From assembly GCF_018603905.1 (NCBI RefSeq), contig NZ_JAHFZZ010000007.1, positions 561,376 through 625,375 on the forward strand: a stretch of 64,000 nucleotides of DNA, given 5' to 3'. Positions 25,462 to 33,233 of the stretch are shown piece by piece. Position numbers and translations under genes: made by a program. The stretch is from Nonomuraea sp. NEAU-A123 (GTDB taxonomy: Bacteria; Actinomycetota; Actinomycetes; Streptosporangiales; Streptosporangiaceae). Position 1 is the stretch's first letter. Every line of letters starts with the position of its first letter. The notes beneath the pieces are model-generated. The model had not been told where the DNA came from. It made no database searches and saw only the letters and a program-made list of their open reading frames with translations.

Positions 25462-25853
25462 CCCTCTCTTTGTGGTTTTCACCGCGGTCCATTGCCATCC
25501 CCATCTGGAGCTCCGGACCGCCGGCAGACGATGCGAAAACAATTCAATTTCTACATCGGAGCCGTTCCCCCTTTCGCTGCCTTGGACTTTATATCTCACG
25601 CTCTCCGCCGATGACTAGTCCAGATTTTTTCGGCTAATCGCCGTCGACGTTTCGACCCGTAGCCTTATGCGAGGTACATACGTATTTTTGGGCGCGCTTG
25701 TCCGCAAAAGGACTGATCTATTTTGGGCGCGTTTGTCCGATGCAATGAATTGGAGTCACAGGGAATCGGTCTCAGACGGCGCCAAGCGGGCAGCACAAAA
25801 CCTGACATCGGCCCTCACGTCCGCCGATGCCAGGAGCTGCGGAGATCGTCAGC
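25462..25853. promoter_or_regulatory. AT-rich upstream region with 19-bp direct repeats
   Basis: About 390 bp without a gene, low in GC for this chromosome. TTTTGGGCGCGCTTGTCCG (25686-25704) is repeated as TTTTGGGCGCGTTTGTCCG (25721-25739), 18 of 19 identical, 35 bp start to start. They may be binding sites for a regulator of the secreted-protein gene. The palindrome ATACGTAT lies at about 25678-25685. Confidence 0.45.
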
Positions 25854-26030
25854 CTAGTCGTCGTCCCCGTCGGCCTCGTCCCACGCCTTGTTGCGGTCGG
25901 AGGCGCGCTTCAGGGCGCCGGCTGCCTCCTGCTCGCTCTCGTAGGGGCCCATGCGGTCCTTGTTCGGGCAGCCCTGGTCGGGCTCGACACGCATGTGCTT
26001 GAGGCAGAACCACCACTGGCCATCGCTCAC
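25854..26030 (-). CDS. small conserved-type protein, 58 residues
   Basis: GTG 26030 to TAG 25854. The protein begins SDGQWWFCLKHMRVEPDQGC, continues NKDRMGPYESEQEAAGAL and ends with an acidic tail DEADGDDD. The two cysteines and the WWFCLKH/GCP spacing suggest a small metal- or disulfide-bound N-terminal fold. The pattern is widespread in actinobacteria next to map, but the function is unknown. It is divergent from map with a 32-bp gap, so the two starts nearly share a promoter region. Confidence 0.7.
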   Translation of the reverse strand: MSDGQWWFCLKHMRVEPDQGCPNKDRMGPYESEQEAAGALKRASDRNKAWDEADGDDD

Positions 26031-26062
26031 GGGATCAATCCTGCCCCGTAGACTTGGGTTTC

Positions 26063-26911
26063 ATGACGACATTGCTCCAGCCAGGGCGAGTTTCGCCCAT
26101 CCGAAAGGTCCCCGCGCACATCCAGCGGCCGGAGTACGTCGGCAAGAAGCGCCCCAAGATCGGCGAATCCGACGTCAAAACCCCGGAGACGATCGAGCGG
26201 ATGCGGGTGGCCGGCCGGATCGCGGCGCAGGCGCTGGAGGAGGTCGGCAAGCACGCTCAGCCCGGTGTCACGACCGACGAGCTGGACCGGATCGGCCACG
26301 AGTTCCTCATCGACCACGGCGCCTACCCGAGCACGCTCGGCTACAAGGGCTACCCCAAGTCGCTGTGCACGTCGATCAACGAGGTGATCTGCCACGGCAT
26401 CCCCGACGACACCGTGCTGCGGGACGGCGACATCGTCAACGTCGACATCACCGCCTACATCGGCGGCGTCCACGGTGACACCGACGCGACCTACCTGGTG
26501 GGCGACGTCGACGAGGAGTCGCGGCTGCTGGTCGAGCGCACGCGCGAGGCGACGATGCGGGCGATCAAGGCGGTCGCGCCGGGCCGGCAGCTCAACGTGG
26601 TGGGGCGGGTCATCGAGGCGTACGCCAAGCGGTTCGGCTACGGCGTGGTGCGCGACTTCACCGGGCACGGCATCGGCACCACCTTCCACTCGGGCCTGAT
26701 GGTGCCGCACTACGACGACCCGTCGCTGAAGGTCGAGCTGGTGCCGGGCATGACGTTCACGATCGAGCCGATGCTGACGCTGGGCACGATCGACTACGAC
26801 ATCTGGCCCGACAAGTGGACCGCCGTGACCAAGGACCGCAAGCGCACGGCGCAGTTCGAGCACACGCTCGTGGTGACCGATACGGGCAGCGAGATCCTCA
26901 CCCTCGCCTAG
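26063..26911 (+). CDS. map: type I methionine aminopeptidase
   Basis: 282 residues from ATG 26063. Removes the initiator Met from new proteins in the cytoplasm. All five metal ligands are visible: Asp in NVDITAYIGG, Asp in HGDTDATY, His in GHGIGTTFH, Glu in FTIEPMLT, Glu in QFEHTLVV. An N-terminal extension of about 40 residues with PIRKVPAHIQRPEYV places it with the actinobacterial MetAP1c type, like mycobacterial MapB, rather than the short E. coli type. The 3' end overlaps the convergent kinase-domain gene by 14 bp. Confidence 0.96.
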   Translation: MTTLLQPGRVSPIRKVPAHIQRPEYVGKKRPKIGESDVKTPETIERMRVAGRIAAQALEEVGKHAQPGVTTDELDRIGHEFLIDHGAYPSTLGYKGYPKSLCTSINEVICHGIPDDTVLRDGDIVNVDITAYIGGVHGDTDATYLVGDVDEESRLLVERTREATMRAIKAVAPGRQLNVVGRVIEAYAKRFGYGVVRDFTGHGIGTTFHSGLMVPHYDDPSLKVELVPGMTFTIEPMLTLGTIDYDIWPDKWTAVTKDRKRTAQFEHTLVVTDTGSEILTLA

Positions 26912-27287
26912 GCACCACGCCGCTGACGGTGGTGCCCTCCCCCTGCGTGCCGGTGACCGACAGGCTGCCGCCCAGTTCGGTGAACGTGGCCCGCATCCGC
27001 GCGATGCCGCGGCCCGCCCTGAGCGTGGCGAAGCCTTCGCCGTGGTCCCGGATCGTCATCCGGAGGCCGCTCTTGCCCGAGGTCACCGCGACGGAGACGA
27101 GTCTCGCGCCGCTGTGGGTCTCGACGTTGCTGAGCGCCTCGCGCATGGCGGCCAGGACGCCCGCCGCGATGCGCGACGGCACGTCGGCCGAGGGCAGTGC
27201 CCAGGTCTCGACGGCGATGCCCGTGCGCTCCGACCACTCCGCCAAGTAGGTCTCCAGCGCCTCCGCCAGGCTTTGCCCCCCGCGCAT
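26898..27287 (-). CDS. stand-alone histidine-kinase-like ATPase domain protein
   Basis: 129 residues from ATG 27287; a TTG start 18 bp upstream is possible. It is almost only a HATPase_c domain: N box REALSNVETHSG, G1 box DHGEGF, G2 region GRGIARMRATFTELGGSL, then GEGTTVSGVVP. It lacks the phospho-acceptor His domain, sensor and membrane parts of a normal kinase. It resembles the C-terminus of NarL/LiaS-type kinases. It could act as an anti-sigma-like or partner ATPase, or be a gene fragment. No response regulator gene is adjacent. Confidence 0.7.
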   Translation of the reverse strand: MRGGQSLAEALETYLAEWSERTGIAVETWALPSADVPSRIAAGVLAAMREALSNVETHSGARLVSVAVTSGKSGLRMTIRDHGEGFATLRAGRGIARMRATFTELGGSLSVTGTQGEGTTVSGVVPRRG

Positions 27288-27492
27288 GCGCGTCTCTTTC
27301 GACAACTCTTATCGCCTCTCTGAGCACATGGGCGCCCCATCGGCCCCCATGCCGATGTCCCATGCGCGTGCGCGCAATCCCCCTCCAGGCTTACGCACAC
27401 AGCTCATGAGGTTATGCCCGTCTCCCCTGCGAGCAAGGCTACCCGGCGGTTCGGTTACGCGCTGATGAGGATAGAAGGCCATGGCCGAACGG

Positions 27493-29469
27493 CTATGAGC
27501 CGCTGTCACCACGATTGAGCTTGGCGAGGTAGTCGTTGTAGGAGTCGAGTTCGGGGTCGCCCGCGCCCGCGCGATCGGCCTTGCGGTCGGCCCGCCGCGC
27601 CTGCCGCTCGTCGTCCTGGTACCACTGCAGGGCTATCGCCAGCAGCACCATCAGGGTCGGGATCTCGCCGAACCCCCACGCGATCGCGCCGCCGTTCTGC
27701 TGATCCTCCAGCAGCGGCCCGCCCCACGTACGGCCGAGCTGGTCGTACCAGCCGGAGGCCATCACGGTGCCGGTCATCATCAGCGCGATCCCGAAGAACG
27801 CGTGGAAGGGCATCGTGACGAAGAGCACCAGCAACTTGCCCACGTACGGCAGGCGGTGCGGAGCCGGGTCGACACCGATGATCGTCCAGAAGAACAGCGA
27901 GCCGCTGAGCAGGAAGTGCAGGGTCATGAAGATGTGCCCGAGGTGCTCCTCCATGGCCGACTCGAACAGCGGCGTGAAGTACAGCGCGTACGTCGAGGCG
28001 ATGAAGATGGCCGTCGCGATGCCCGGATGGCCGACCACCTTGACGAACCCGCTGTGCAGGATCGTCGTCAGCCACTCACGCGGCCCCCGGTCGCCGCGCT
28101 TGGCGGCCGGCTTGAGCGCGCGCAGCGCCAGCGTGACGGGACCGCCGAGGACCAGCAGGATGGGCACGACCATGGACAGCGTCATGTGCTCGACCATGTG
28201 CACGTCGAACATGACCTTGGCGTAGCGGGCCACACCGCTCTGGGTGGCCACGATCAGCAGCGCCACCCCGCCGAACCAGGCGGAGGTGCGGCCCCACGAC
28301 CAGTGGTCGCCGCGCCGCATCAGCCTGATGACCCCGGCCGCGTAGAGGCCGGCCAGGACGGCGGCGACCACCGCGAAGAACAGGTCGAGCCACCAGAGCG
28401 AGGCCAGGTTGCCGAGCGTGATCGGCGGCGGCATCGGGAACCCGAGCAGGTCGAAGGCCCGGTCGGCGGGCAGGCTGACCGGCGGCGGCGCGGTGCGCGA
28501 GAGCACGACGGCCAGACCCATGGTGGCGGACATGAGCAGCAGCTCGCCACCGGCCAGCCTGGCGAACGCGCCGTGGCGGCCCGCGGAGAGCCCGGCCAGG
28601 GTGCGCTGCCGGTGCCACCAGCCCACGTAACCGAGCAGGACGAACGCGATGATCTTCGCCACGATCAGCACGCCGTACGCCGACGTCCACAGGTCGGAGA
28701 CGGCGGTCAGCCGGGCCAGCACGCTGAACACCCCGGACACGCCGACCCCGATGTAGCACCACAGAGCGAGCCTGGAGAACCTGGCCGCGGCGATCTCCAA
28801 CTGCGGCAGCTTCCGTACGGCGTGCAGCGCCACCACGGCGAGGCCGCCCACCCACAGCGACAGCGTGAGCAAGTGCAGCGCCAGCCCCGAGGTGGCCAGG
28901 TCATGGTTGGGCGAGGAGGAGGAGTGACCGGTGAGCGCCGGGGGCAGCAGCGTGGCCAGCGCGAGCACCAGCAGGCCCGCCGCGGCCCCGGCGGTGATGG
29001 CGCCCCGCGAGAACAGCGCGATGGCCACCCCGAACAGCACCACGAGCGTGAGCGAGATGCCCTGGCTGTACTGGGTGGCGAAGCCGGTGAGGTAGTTGGA
29101 CTCGAAGACCTCGGTGACCGGGCGGGCGAAGAAGTCGGCCGCCCCGAACACGATCGCGGCGAACGCGGCGGCCGCCCAGGACAGCGCGCTCCAGGAGGCG
29201 GCCTTGACGTAGCCGAGCGCGGTCTTGCCGAGCAGGCCCTTGTCGTTGGGCAGCAGGGTGGCCGCGGCCAGCAGCAGGCCGATGGTGACCACGCCCGCCG
29301 CGTCCATCCACAGCTTGGAGACCGGCAGCCCCCATCGGGTGATCGGGCCGGCGTCGGGCAGACCGGGGATGATCCGGGGGAACGCCGCGCCGCCGGCGAC
29401 CATGGCGATCACCAGGGCGACGAGCGCCGCCCCCACCGCCGCGAGCGCGAGACGCGCGGCCCGGGTCAC
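27493..29469 (-). CDS. fused CopD-CtaG membrane protein (copper import / cytochrome oxidase assembly)
   Basis: 658 residues from GTG 29469, which overlaps the copC stop (GTGA). About 14 or more membrane helices. The first half has a CopD-type copper-resistance domain (LHLLTLSLWVGGLAVVALH, AARFSRLALWCYIGVGVSG). The second half is the CtaG caa3-oxidase assembly domain (DVHMVEHMTLSMVVPILLVL, MEEHLGHIFMTLHFLLSGSL, MPFHAFFGIALM) with the conserved membrane histidines. The cytoplasmic C-tail is charged (QARRADRKADRAG). Role inferred from families: moves or delivers copper for cytochrome c oxidase, working with the upstream CopC. Confidence 0.9.
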   Translation of the reverse strand: MTRAARLALAAVGAALVALVIAMVAGGAAFPRIIPGLPDAGPITRWGLPVSKLWMDAAGVVTIGLLLAAATLLPNDKGLLGKTALGYVKAASWSALSWAAAAFAAIVFGAADFFARPVTEVFESNYLTGFATQYSQGISLTLVVLFGVAIALFSRGAITAGAAAGLLVLALATLLPPALTGHSSSSPNHDLATSGLALHLLTLSLWVGGLAVVALHAVRKLPQLEIAAARFSRLALWCYIGVGVSGVFSVLARLTAVSDLWTSAYGVLIVAKIIAFVLLGYVGWWHRQRTLAGLSAGRHGAFARLAGGELLLMSATMGLAVVLSRTAPPPVSLPADRAFDLLGFPMPPPITLGNLASLWWLDLFFAVVAAVLAGLYAAGVIRLMRRGDHWSWGRTSAWFGGVALLIVATQSGVARYAKVMFDVHMVEHMTLSMVVPILLVLGGPVTLALRALKPAAKRGDRGPREWLTTILHSGFVKVVGHPGIATAIFIASTYALYFTPLFESAMEEHLGHIFMTLHFLLSGSLFFWTIIGVDPAPHRLPYVGKLLVLFVTMPFHAFFGIALMMTGTVMASGWYDQLGRTWGGPLLEDQQNGGAIAWGFGEIPTLMVLLAIALQWYQDDERQARRADRKADRAGAGDPELDSYNDYLAKLNRGDSGS

Positions 29470-30074
29470 GGCTTCTTCTTGTCCGCGGGCGGCTTCTTCC
29501 GCGCGCTGAACAGGAAGCCGATGCCGATGCCGACGAGCGCGCCGACCACGATGAGCAGCCACACGGGGAACGACGCCGAGGTCGCGGACTCCGCGGCCAC
29601 CGCCCGGTCGGCCGGCGCCTGCGACGCCGGAGCCGGCGAGGCCGCCTGGGAAGCCGGCGCCTGGGTGACGGGCGCCTGCGACTCCTCGCTCGCGGAAGGC
29701 GACGGCGACGGCGCCCCCTTGACCGTGAACGGGATCTCCCCCTCGATCGGATGACCGTCGGAGGAGACGACGCGGTAGGCGATCGTGTACTTCCCGTTGG
29801 GCAGCGTGCCCTTCAGCTCCTGCGTCACCACCTTGCCGCCGGCGTGGGGGTCGCCGCTCTGGTACGCGGTGCCGCCGGGGCCGCGCACGATCACGACCGG
29901 GATGCGTACGGGGGAGGTGAACTCGAGCCTGACCTTGTCGATGGACTCGACCGTGGCGCCCTTGGCCGGGTCGCTGCTCTTGAGAGCGTCGTGGGCCAGA
30001 GCCGGTCCTGCGGTGCCCAGCAGGACCAGGGCGGCGAGAAGCGCGGTAAGAGCCGCGAACGGGGATCTCTTCAT
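29466..30074 (-). CDS. CopC-domain periplasmic-type copper-binding protein
   Basis: 202 residues from ATG 30074. A signal peptide ends at PALA|HDAL, so the mature protein starts with the copper-binding N-terminal His of CopC. The second part of the site is SSDGHPIEGEIPFTV. The CopC fold (residues about 28-125) is followed by a Pro/Ala/Ser/Gln-rich linker and a C-terminal membrane helix (FPVWLLIVVGALVGIGIGFL) with a basic tail, so it is anchored outside the membrane. Operon with the CopD-CtaG gene (4-bp overlap). Function: binds Cu(II) outside the membrane and passes it to CopD. Confidence 0.92.
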   Translation of the reverse strand: MKRSPFAALTALLAALVLLGTAGPALAHDALKSSDPAKGATVESIDKVRLEFTSPVRIPVVIVRGPGGTAYQSGDPHAGGKVVTQELKGTLPNGKYTIAYRVVSSDGHPIEGEIPFTVKGAPSPSPSASEESQAPVTQAPASQAASPAPASQAPADRAVAAESATSASFPVWLLIVVGALVGIGIGFLFSARKKPPADKKKP

Positions 30075-30118
30075 GACACCCCCAAGGCTACCGACGTCGC
30101 CGCCCGGTCCCGACCTCG

Positions 30119-31402
30119 CTACAGGCCCGCGCAGGCCAGCGCCCGCTGGTAGGCCTCCACGGCGCTGTCGGCGTCGCCGAGCTGCTCCATGGTCTCGGCG
30201 GCGGCGTACCAGACTCCGGCGACCTTGCCGGTGTCGGGCAGCGGGCTGATCCACTGGCGCACGATGTCGAGCTCGTGCTCCGCCTCGCCGAACCTGCCGA
30301 GGGCGCCATAGGTGCGGCTGAGCACGAGGCGCAGCTCCGCGCCCAGCGTCTTGGCGGTCTCGGGCAGCAGTTCGGTGCCGGATCGCACATACCTGAGCGC
30401 CTGCTCGTAGTTGCCGTCGAGGATCTCGGCGCGGCCCAGCTCCACCAGGCAGCCGGCGCGGTCGGCGGTGCTCGCCGAGGTCTGGGCCAGCTCCTGGTCC
30501 GCCTTGAGGAGCAACTGGCGGGCCTCCTTGCGGGCCGACGGCCTGACTCTGAGCAGCAGGGCGGCGTACGCGTGGCGCATCCTGGCGAGGTTGCGCGGCT
30601 GGCCGTACTCCGACTGGACGGCCAGTGCCCGCTCGGCGAAGCCGAGGGCCTCCTCGCCGTGTCCGGTGGTCTCGGCGACGACGGCGGCGTTCCAGCAGGC
30701 GGCGACCGTCGATCTCGGCGTGCCGAGCAGGTCGGCCGCGTTCAGCAGCTCGGCGGCGAACTGGCGGGCGCGCAGCAGATCGCCGCGCAGCATGTACGCC
30801 CCCAGCAGGGTGGCGCCCAGCTCGATGATCAGGTCGGACCAGGCCGGCCGGTTCGCGCCGCCCAGGATGCGCTCACCGATGGCGACGGCCTCGGTCAGCC
30901 TGTCGCTGCGGTGGTAGAGGCGGCACAGCGCGATGGACACCTCGATGCGGCGGTCGGCCGGGATGTCCTCCTCGTTGATGCGATCGAGGATGGCGATGGC
31001 TCCGGCGAGGTCGCCACATGCCTCGGTGGCCAGGGCGAGCCCGAATTCTGTGTCTTGACGGAGAGACGTCAGACCTGTCAGGTTATTGTTCGCCATCAAC
31101 TCGGCGAAGCGAGACCGGGCCTCGGAGACCTCGCCATTCTCCAGGGCCAGCCGCGCGTAGCCGAGTGCGAGCTCGATGTCCTCCATCTGCTCGGCGGTCA
31201 CGCCGTTGACCAGATAGGAGAGTGAGCAGTCCAGCTTCTGAGCCAGCAACTCCAGGACGGCGGGAGTCGGGGTACGCTTGCCACTCTCAATCAAGGAGAC
31301 GTAGCTGTCCGAAAGTTCGGGATGCGCGAGTTGCGCCTGTGACAGGCCACGCTGTCGCCGAACCGTCTTAATCCGGAGTCCGACCAGGTCAGATGTGGTC
31401 AC
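30119..31402 (-). CDS. XRE-family HTH regulator with TPR ligand domain
   Basis: 427 residues from GTG 31402 with AAGGAG upstream. The N-terminal XRE helix-turn-helix spans residues about 5-65 (VRRQRGLSQAQLAHPELSDS, YVSLIESGKRTPTPAVL). The rest is made of helical TPR repeats (for example TEAVAIGERILGG, EEALGFAERALAVQSEYGQP, DADSAVEAYQRALACAG). The layout, HTH plus C-terminal TPR with no other domain, is that of RRNPP-type regulators, whose TPRs bind short exported peptides in Firmicutes. A 43-residue secreted peptide gene is divergent 56 bp away. The 3' end sits 45 bp before copC, in the same direction. Peptide sensing is an inference from layout. Confidence 0.85.
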   Translation of the reverse strand: MTTSDLVGLRIKTVRRQRGLSQAQLAHPELSDSYVSLIESGKRTPTPAVLELLAQKLDCSLSYLVNGVTAEQMEDIELALGYARLALENGEVSEARSRFAELMANNNLTGLTSLRQDTEFGLALATEACGDLAGAIAILDRINEEDIPADRRIEVSIALCRLYHRSDRLTEAVAIGERILGGANRPAWSDLIIELGATLLGAYMLRGDLLRARQFAAELLNAADLLGTPRSTVAACWNAAVVAETTGHGEEALGFAERALAVQSEYGQPRNLARMRHAYAALLLRVRPSARKEARQLLLKADQELAQTSASTADRAGCLVELGRAEILDGNYEQALRYVRSGTELLPETAKTLGAELRLVLSRTYGALGRFGEAEHELDIVRQWISPLPDTGKVAGVWYAAAETMEQLGDADSAVEAYQRALACAGL

Positions 31403-31430
31403 AGTCGCCGCTCCTTGAGATGATGAACCG

Positions 31431-31442
31431 CTATACCCATAG
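31431..31442. promoter_or_regulatory. palindrome CTAT-ACCC-ATAG between XRE-TPR and peptide gene
   Basis: 4+4 bp inverted repeat in the 56-bp gap between the divergent starts, 17 bp before the peptide start codon. It is the only palindrome in that gap and would be the natural operator for the HTH protein. Confidence 0.35.
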
Positions 31443-31458
31443 GCGAGGGAGATCCCAC

Positions 31459-31590
31459 ATGCGCATGCGACTTATCTTGGCCGCACTTGCTGCCATGGCC
31501 GCGACCGTTCTGGTCGCAGGAGGCAATGCTACGACTGCAAACGCCCAAACGTCTCCTGCTGTCAGCTTCGATATCCCGCTATGCTGCTAG
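31459..31590 (+). CDS. 43-residue secreted peptide precursor, candidate signalling peptide
   Basis: ATG 31459 has GAGGGAGA 5-8 bp upstream. The precursor begins MRMRLILAALAAMAATVLVA, a full signal peptide, with a likely Sec cleavage after ATTANA. That leaves about 14 residues, QTSPAVSFDIPLCC, ending in two adjacent cysteines. No modification enzyme, ABC exporter or lanthipeptide gene is adjacent. It is divergent from the XRE-TPR regulator. The likeliest roles are an exported signalling peptide read by that regulator, or a small extracellular effector. A longer start at 31393 is possible but its extra residues would overlap the regulator start. The small size keeps confidence moderate. Confidence 0.55.
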   Translation: MRMRLILAALAAMAATVLVAGGNATTANAQTSPAVSFDIPLCC

Positions 31591-31640
31591 GCCATCGCTG
31601 ACCGCACGTGCCATGAACACGGCCTCCGGCGATGCCGAGG

Positions 31641-33140
31641 TCAACCCGCCCGGAGGGCCAGGAAGAAGTCCACGCGGTCCGTCATCGTCGACAGGTCGCG
31701 GCCGGTCAGGTCCTCCACCCGTCTGATCCGGTAACGGACCGTGTTGACGTGCACGTGCATCCGCTCGGCGCACGCGTTCCACGAGCCGGCGCAGTCGAGG
31801 AACGTGCTGAGCGTCCGCACCAGCTCTGACTGGTGCCGCCCGTCGTAGTCGAGCAGCGGCGCGAGCAGCCGATCGGCGAACGAGCGCCGCACGTCGCCGG
31901 GAGTGGTGGCCAGCAGCAGGGCGTGGGTGTAGATCTCGTCGCTGGTCACCACGCCGCCACCCCGCGCCTCCGCCAGCCGCCTGGCGTGCCCGGCCTCCTC
32001 GGCCCCGCCCTTCACGGCCGCCGCACCGGTGAGCGCACCGCTCAATCCGACGCAGACCCGCGTGCCGGGCAGCGCGGAGAGCACCTCCACCCCGGTGCGC
32101 AACCGCTCGGTCACCCCGCTCACCGTCGAGCCCCGCAACGGCACCAGCGCCACCGCGCCGTCCGGCCGTACCGCCGCGACGACCTCGCGACCCAGCAGCT
32201 CCTCCACCACCTGCCCGCCCAGCGCCGCCGCGTCCGTCCCGCCCACCGGATCCGGCCCGCCCGGCCTGCCCGCCGGGAGGACGGTGACGTTCACGATCGC
32301 GTACGGCTCGGCGGCGTCGAGCCCGCAGGTGCGGAGGCCGGCGTCCAGCTCGGCCGGCCCCGCCTCCGCCAGCGCGGCCGTGACGAGCTGCGCGGCCAGC
32401 CGCCGTTCGACCCGGCGGCCCTCCTCCATCCGGCTGCGCTCGAGCGCGACGCAGTCCGCCAGCTCGTAGCCGAGGTCGGGCCGGTCCATCAGGTCACCGT
32501 CGCAGGCCAGCACCCAGCCCGCGGCCCGGTGGCCGCGCCCGACGCCGAAGATCGTGTGCTCGCCGGCGAGACAGGGCAGCCGGGACGCCGTCAGGTACGC
32601 GCGGGCCGGCCGTACCGGATCCTCGAGGGAACCCACGATCACCTGGCCGGAGGCGGAGACGACGGCGCCCGTGACGCCGAGGTCGGCCGCGGTCAGCGCG
32701 AACAGCTCCGGCAGCGCGGCGCCCTCGGCGACGGCGGCGAGCAGCCGGCGGTGGCGGCCGAGCGCGTCGCGCACGTCGCCGGACAGGCGGGGCACGACGA
32801 GCTCGGCGACCGTACGGAACGAGACCTCGGTGGGCACCTCGATGAGCGTCAGCCCGGCCTCGGCGCACGCCGCCACGACGTCGGCCGGAATGTGGCCGAG
32901 CCACGCCTGGCCCGCCCCGAGGGCGGCCACCCCGGCGTCGACCAGCGCGGCGACGAAGCGGGCGGCGTCGTCCGGCGTGCCGCGCCACATCATCCCGGTC
33001 AGCACCAGCTCCCCGCCCGACAGGTAGCGTCCGGGCTCGGGCAGGTCGGTGATGTGCACGCCGGTGAACTCCGTGGCCGGGTCGCCGGTCAGGAGACTGA
33101 GGCGCAGCTCGCCGATGGCCAGCAGGTCACTGATGCGCAC
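31641..33140 (-). CDS. pucR: PucR-family purine catabolism regulator
   Basis: 499 residues from GTG 33140. The N-terminal PucR domain (RISDLLAIGELRLSLLTGD, FTGVHITDLPEPGRYLSGGE) and the C-terminal HTH_30 domain (LVRTLSTFLDCAGSWNACAE, VHVNTVRYRIRRVEDLTG) are both clear. It is divergent from a xanthine-dehydrogenase subunit gene with a 93-bp gap. PucR proteins activate or repress purine-degradation genes in response to allantoin-pathway compounds. A very long frame on this strand continues upstream to 35108, but only the part from 33140 has domain content. The rest is antisense to the dehydrogenase. Confidence 0.9.
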   Translation of the reverse strand: MRISDLLAIGELRLSLLTGDPATEFTGVHITDLPEPGRYLSGGELVLTGMMWRGTPDDAARFVAALVDAGVAALGAGQAWLGHIPADVVAACAEAGLTLIEVPTEVSFRTVAELVVPRLSGDVRDALGRHRRLLAAVAEGAALPELFALTAADLGVTGAVVSASGQVIVGSLEDPVRPARAYLTASRLPCLAGEHTIFGVGRGHRAAGWVLACDGDLMDRPDLGYELADCVALERSRMEEGRRVERRLAAQLVTAALAEAGPAELDAGLRTCGLDAAEPYAIVNVTVLPAGRPGGPDPVGGTDAAALGGQVVEELLGREVVAAVRPDGAVALVPLRGSTVSGVTERLRTGVEVLSALPGTRVCVGLSGALTGAAAVKGGAEEAGHARRLAEARGGGVVTSDEIYTHALLLATTPGDVRRSFADRLLAPLLDYDGRHQSELVRTLSTFLDCAGSWNACAERMHVHVNTVRYRIRRVEDLTGRDLSTMTDRVDFFLALRAG

Positions 33141-33233
33141 TTGGAGGAATATACAAGTCGATCGGGCAAGCTCTGACCGCGATTTAACGTCACACGCATA
33201 GGACCGCCCGCACGCCGGTGCTCTACTCGGAGG

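Noticed and set aside
31393..31458. Longer N-terminus for the secreted peptide gene
   Set aside because: Would start inside the regulator's coding start, lacks a ribosome site and would bury the signal peptide behind 22 residues.
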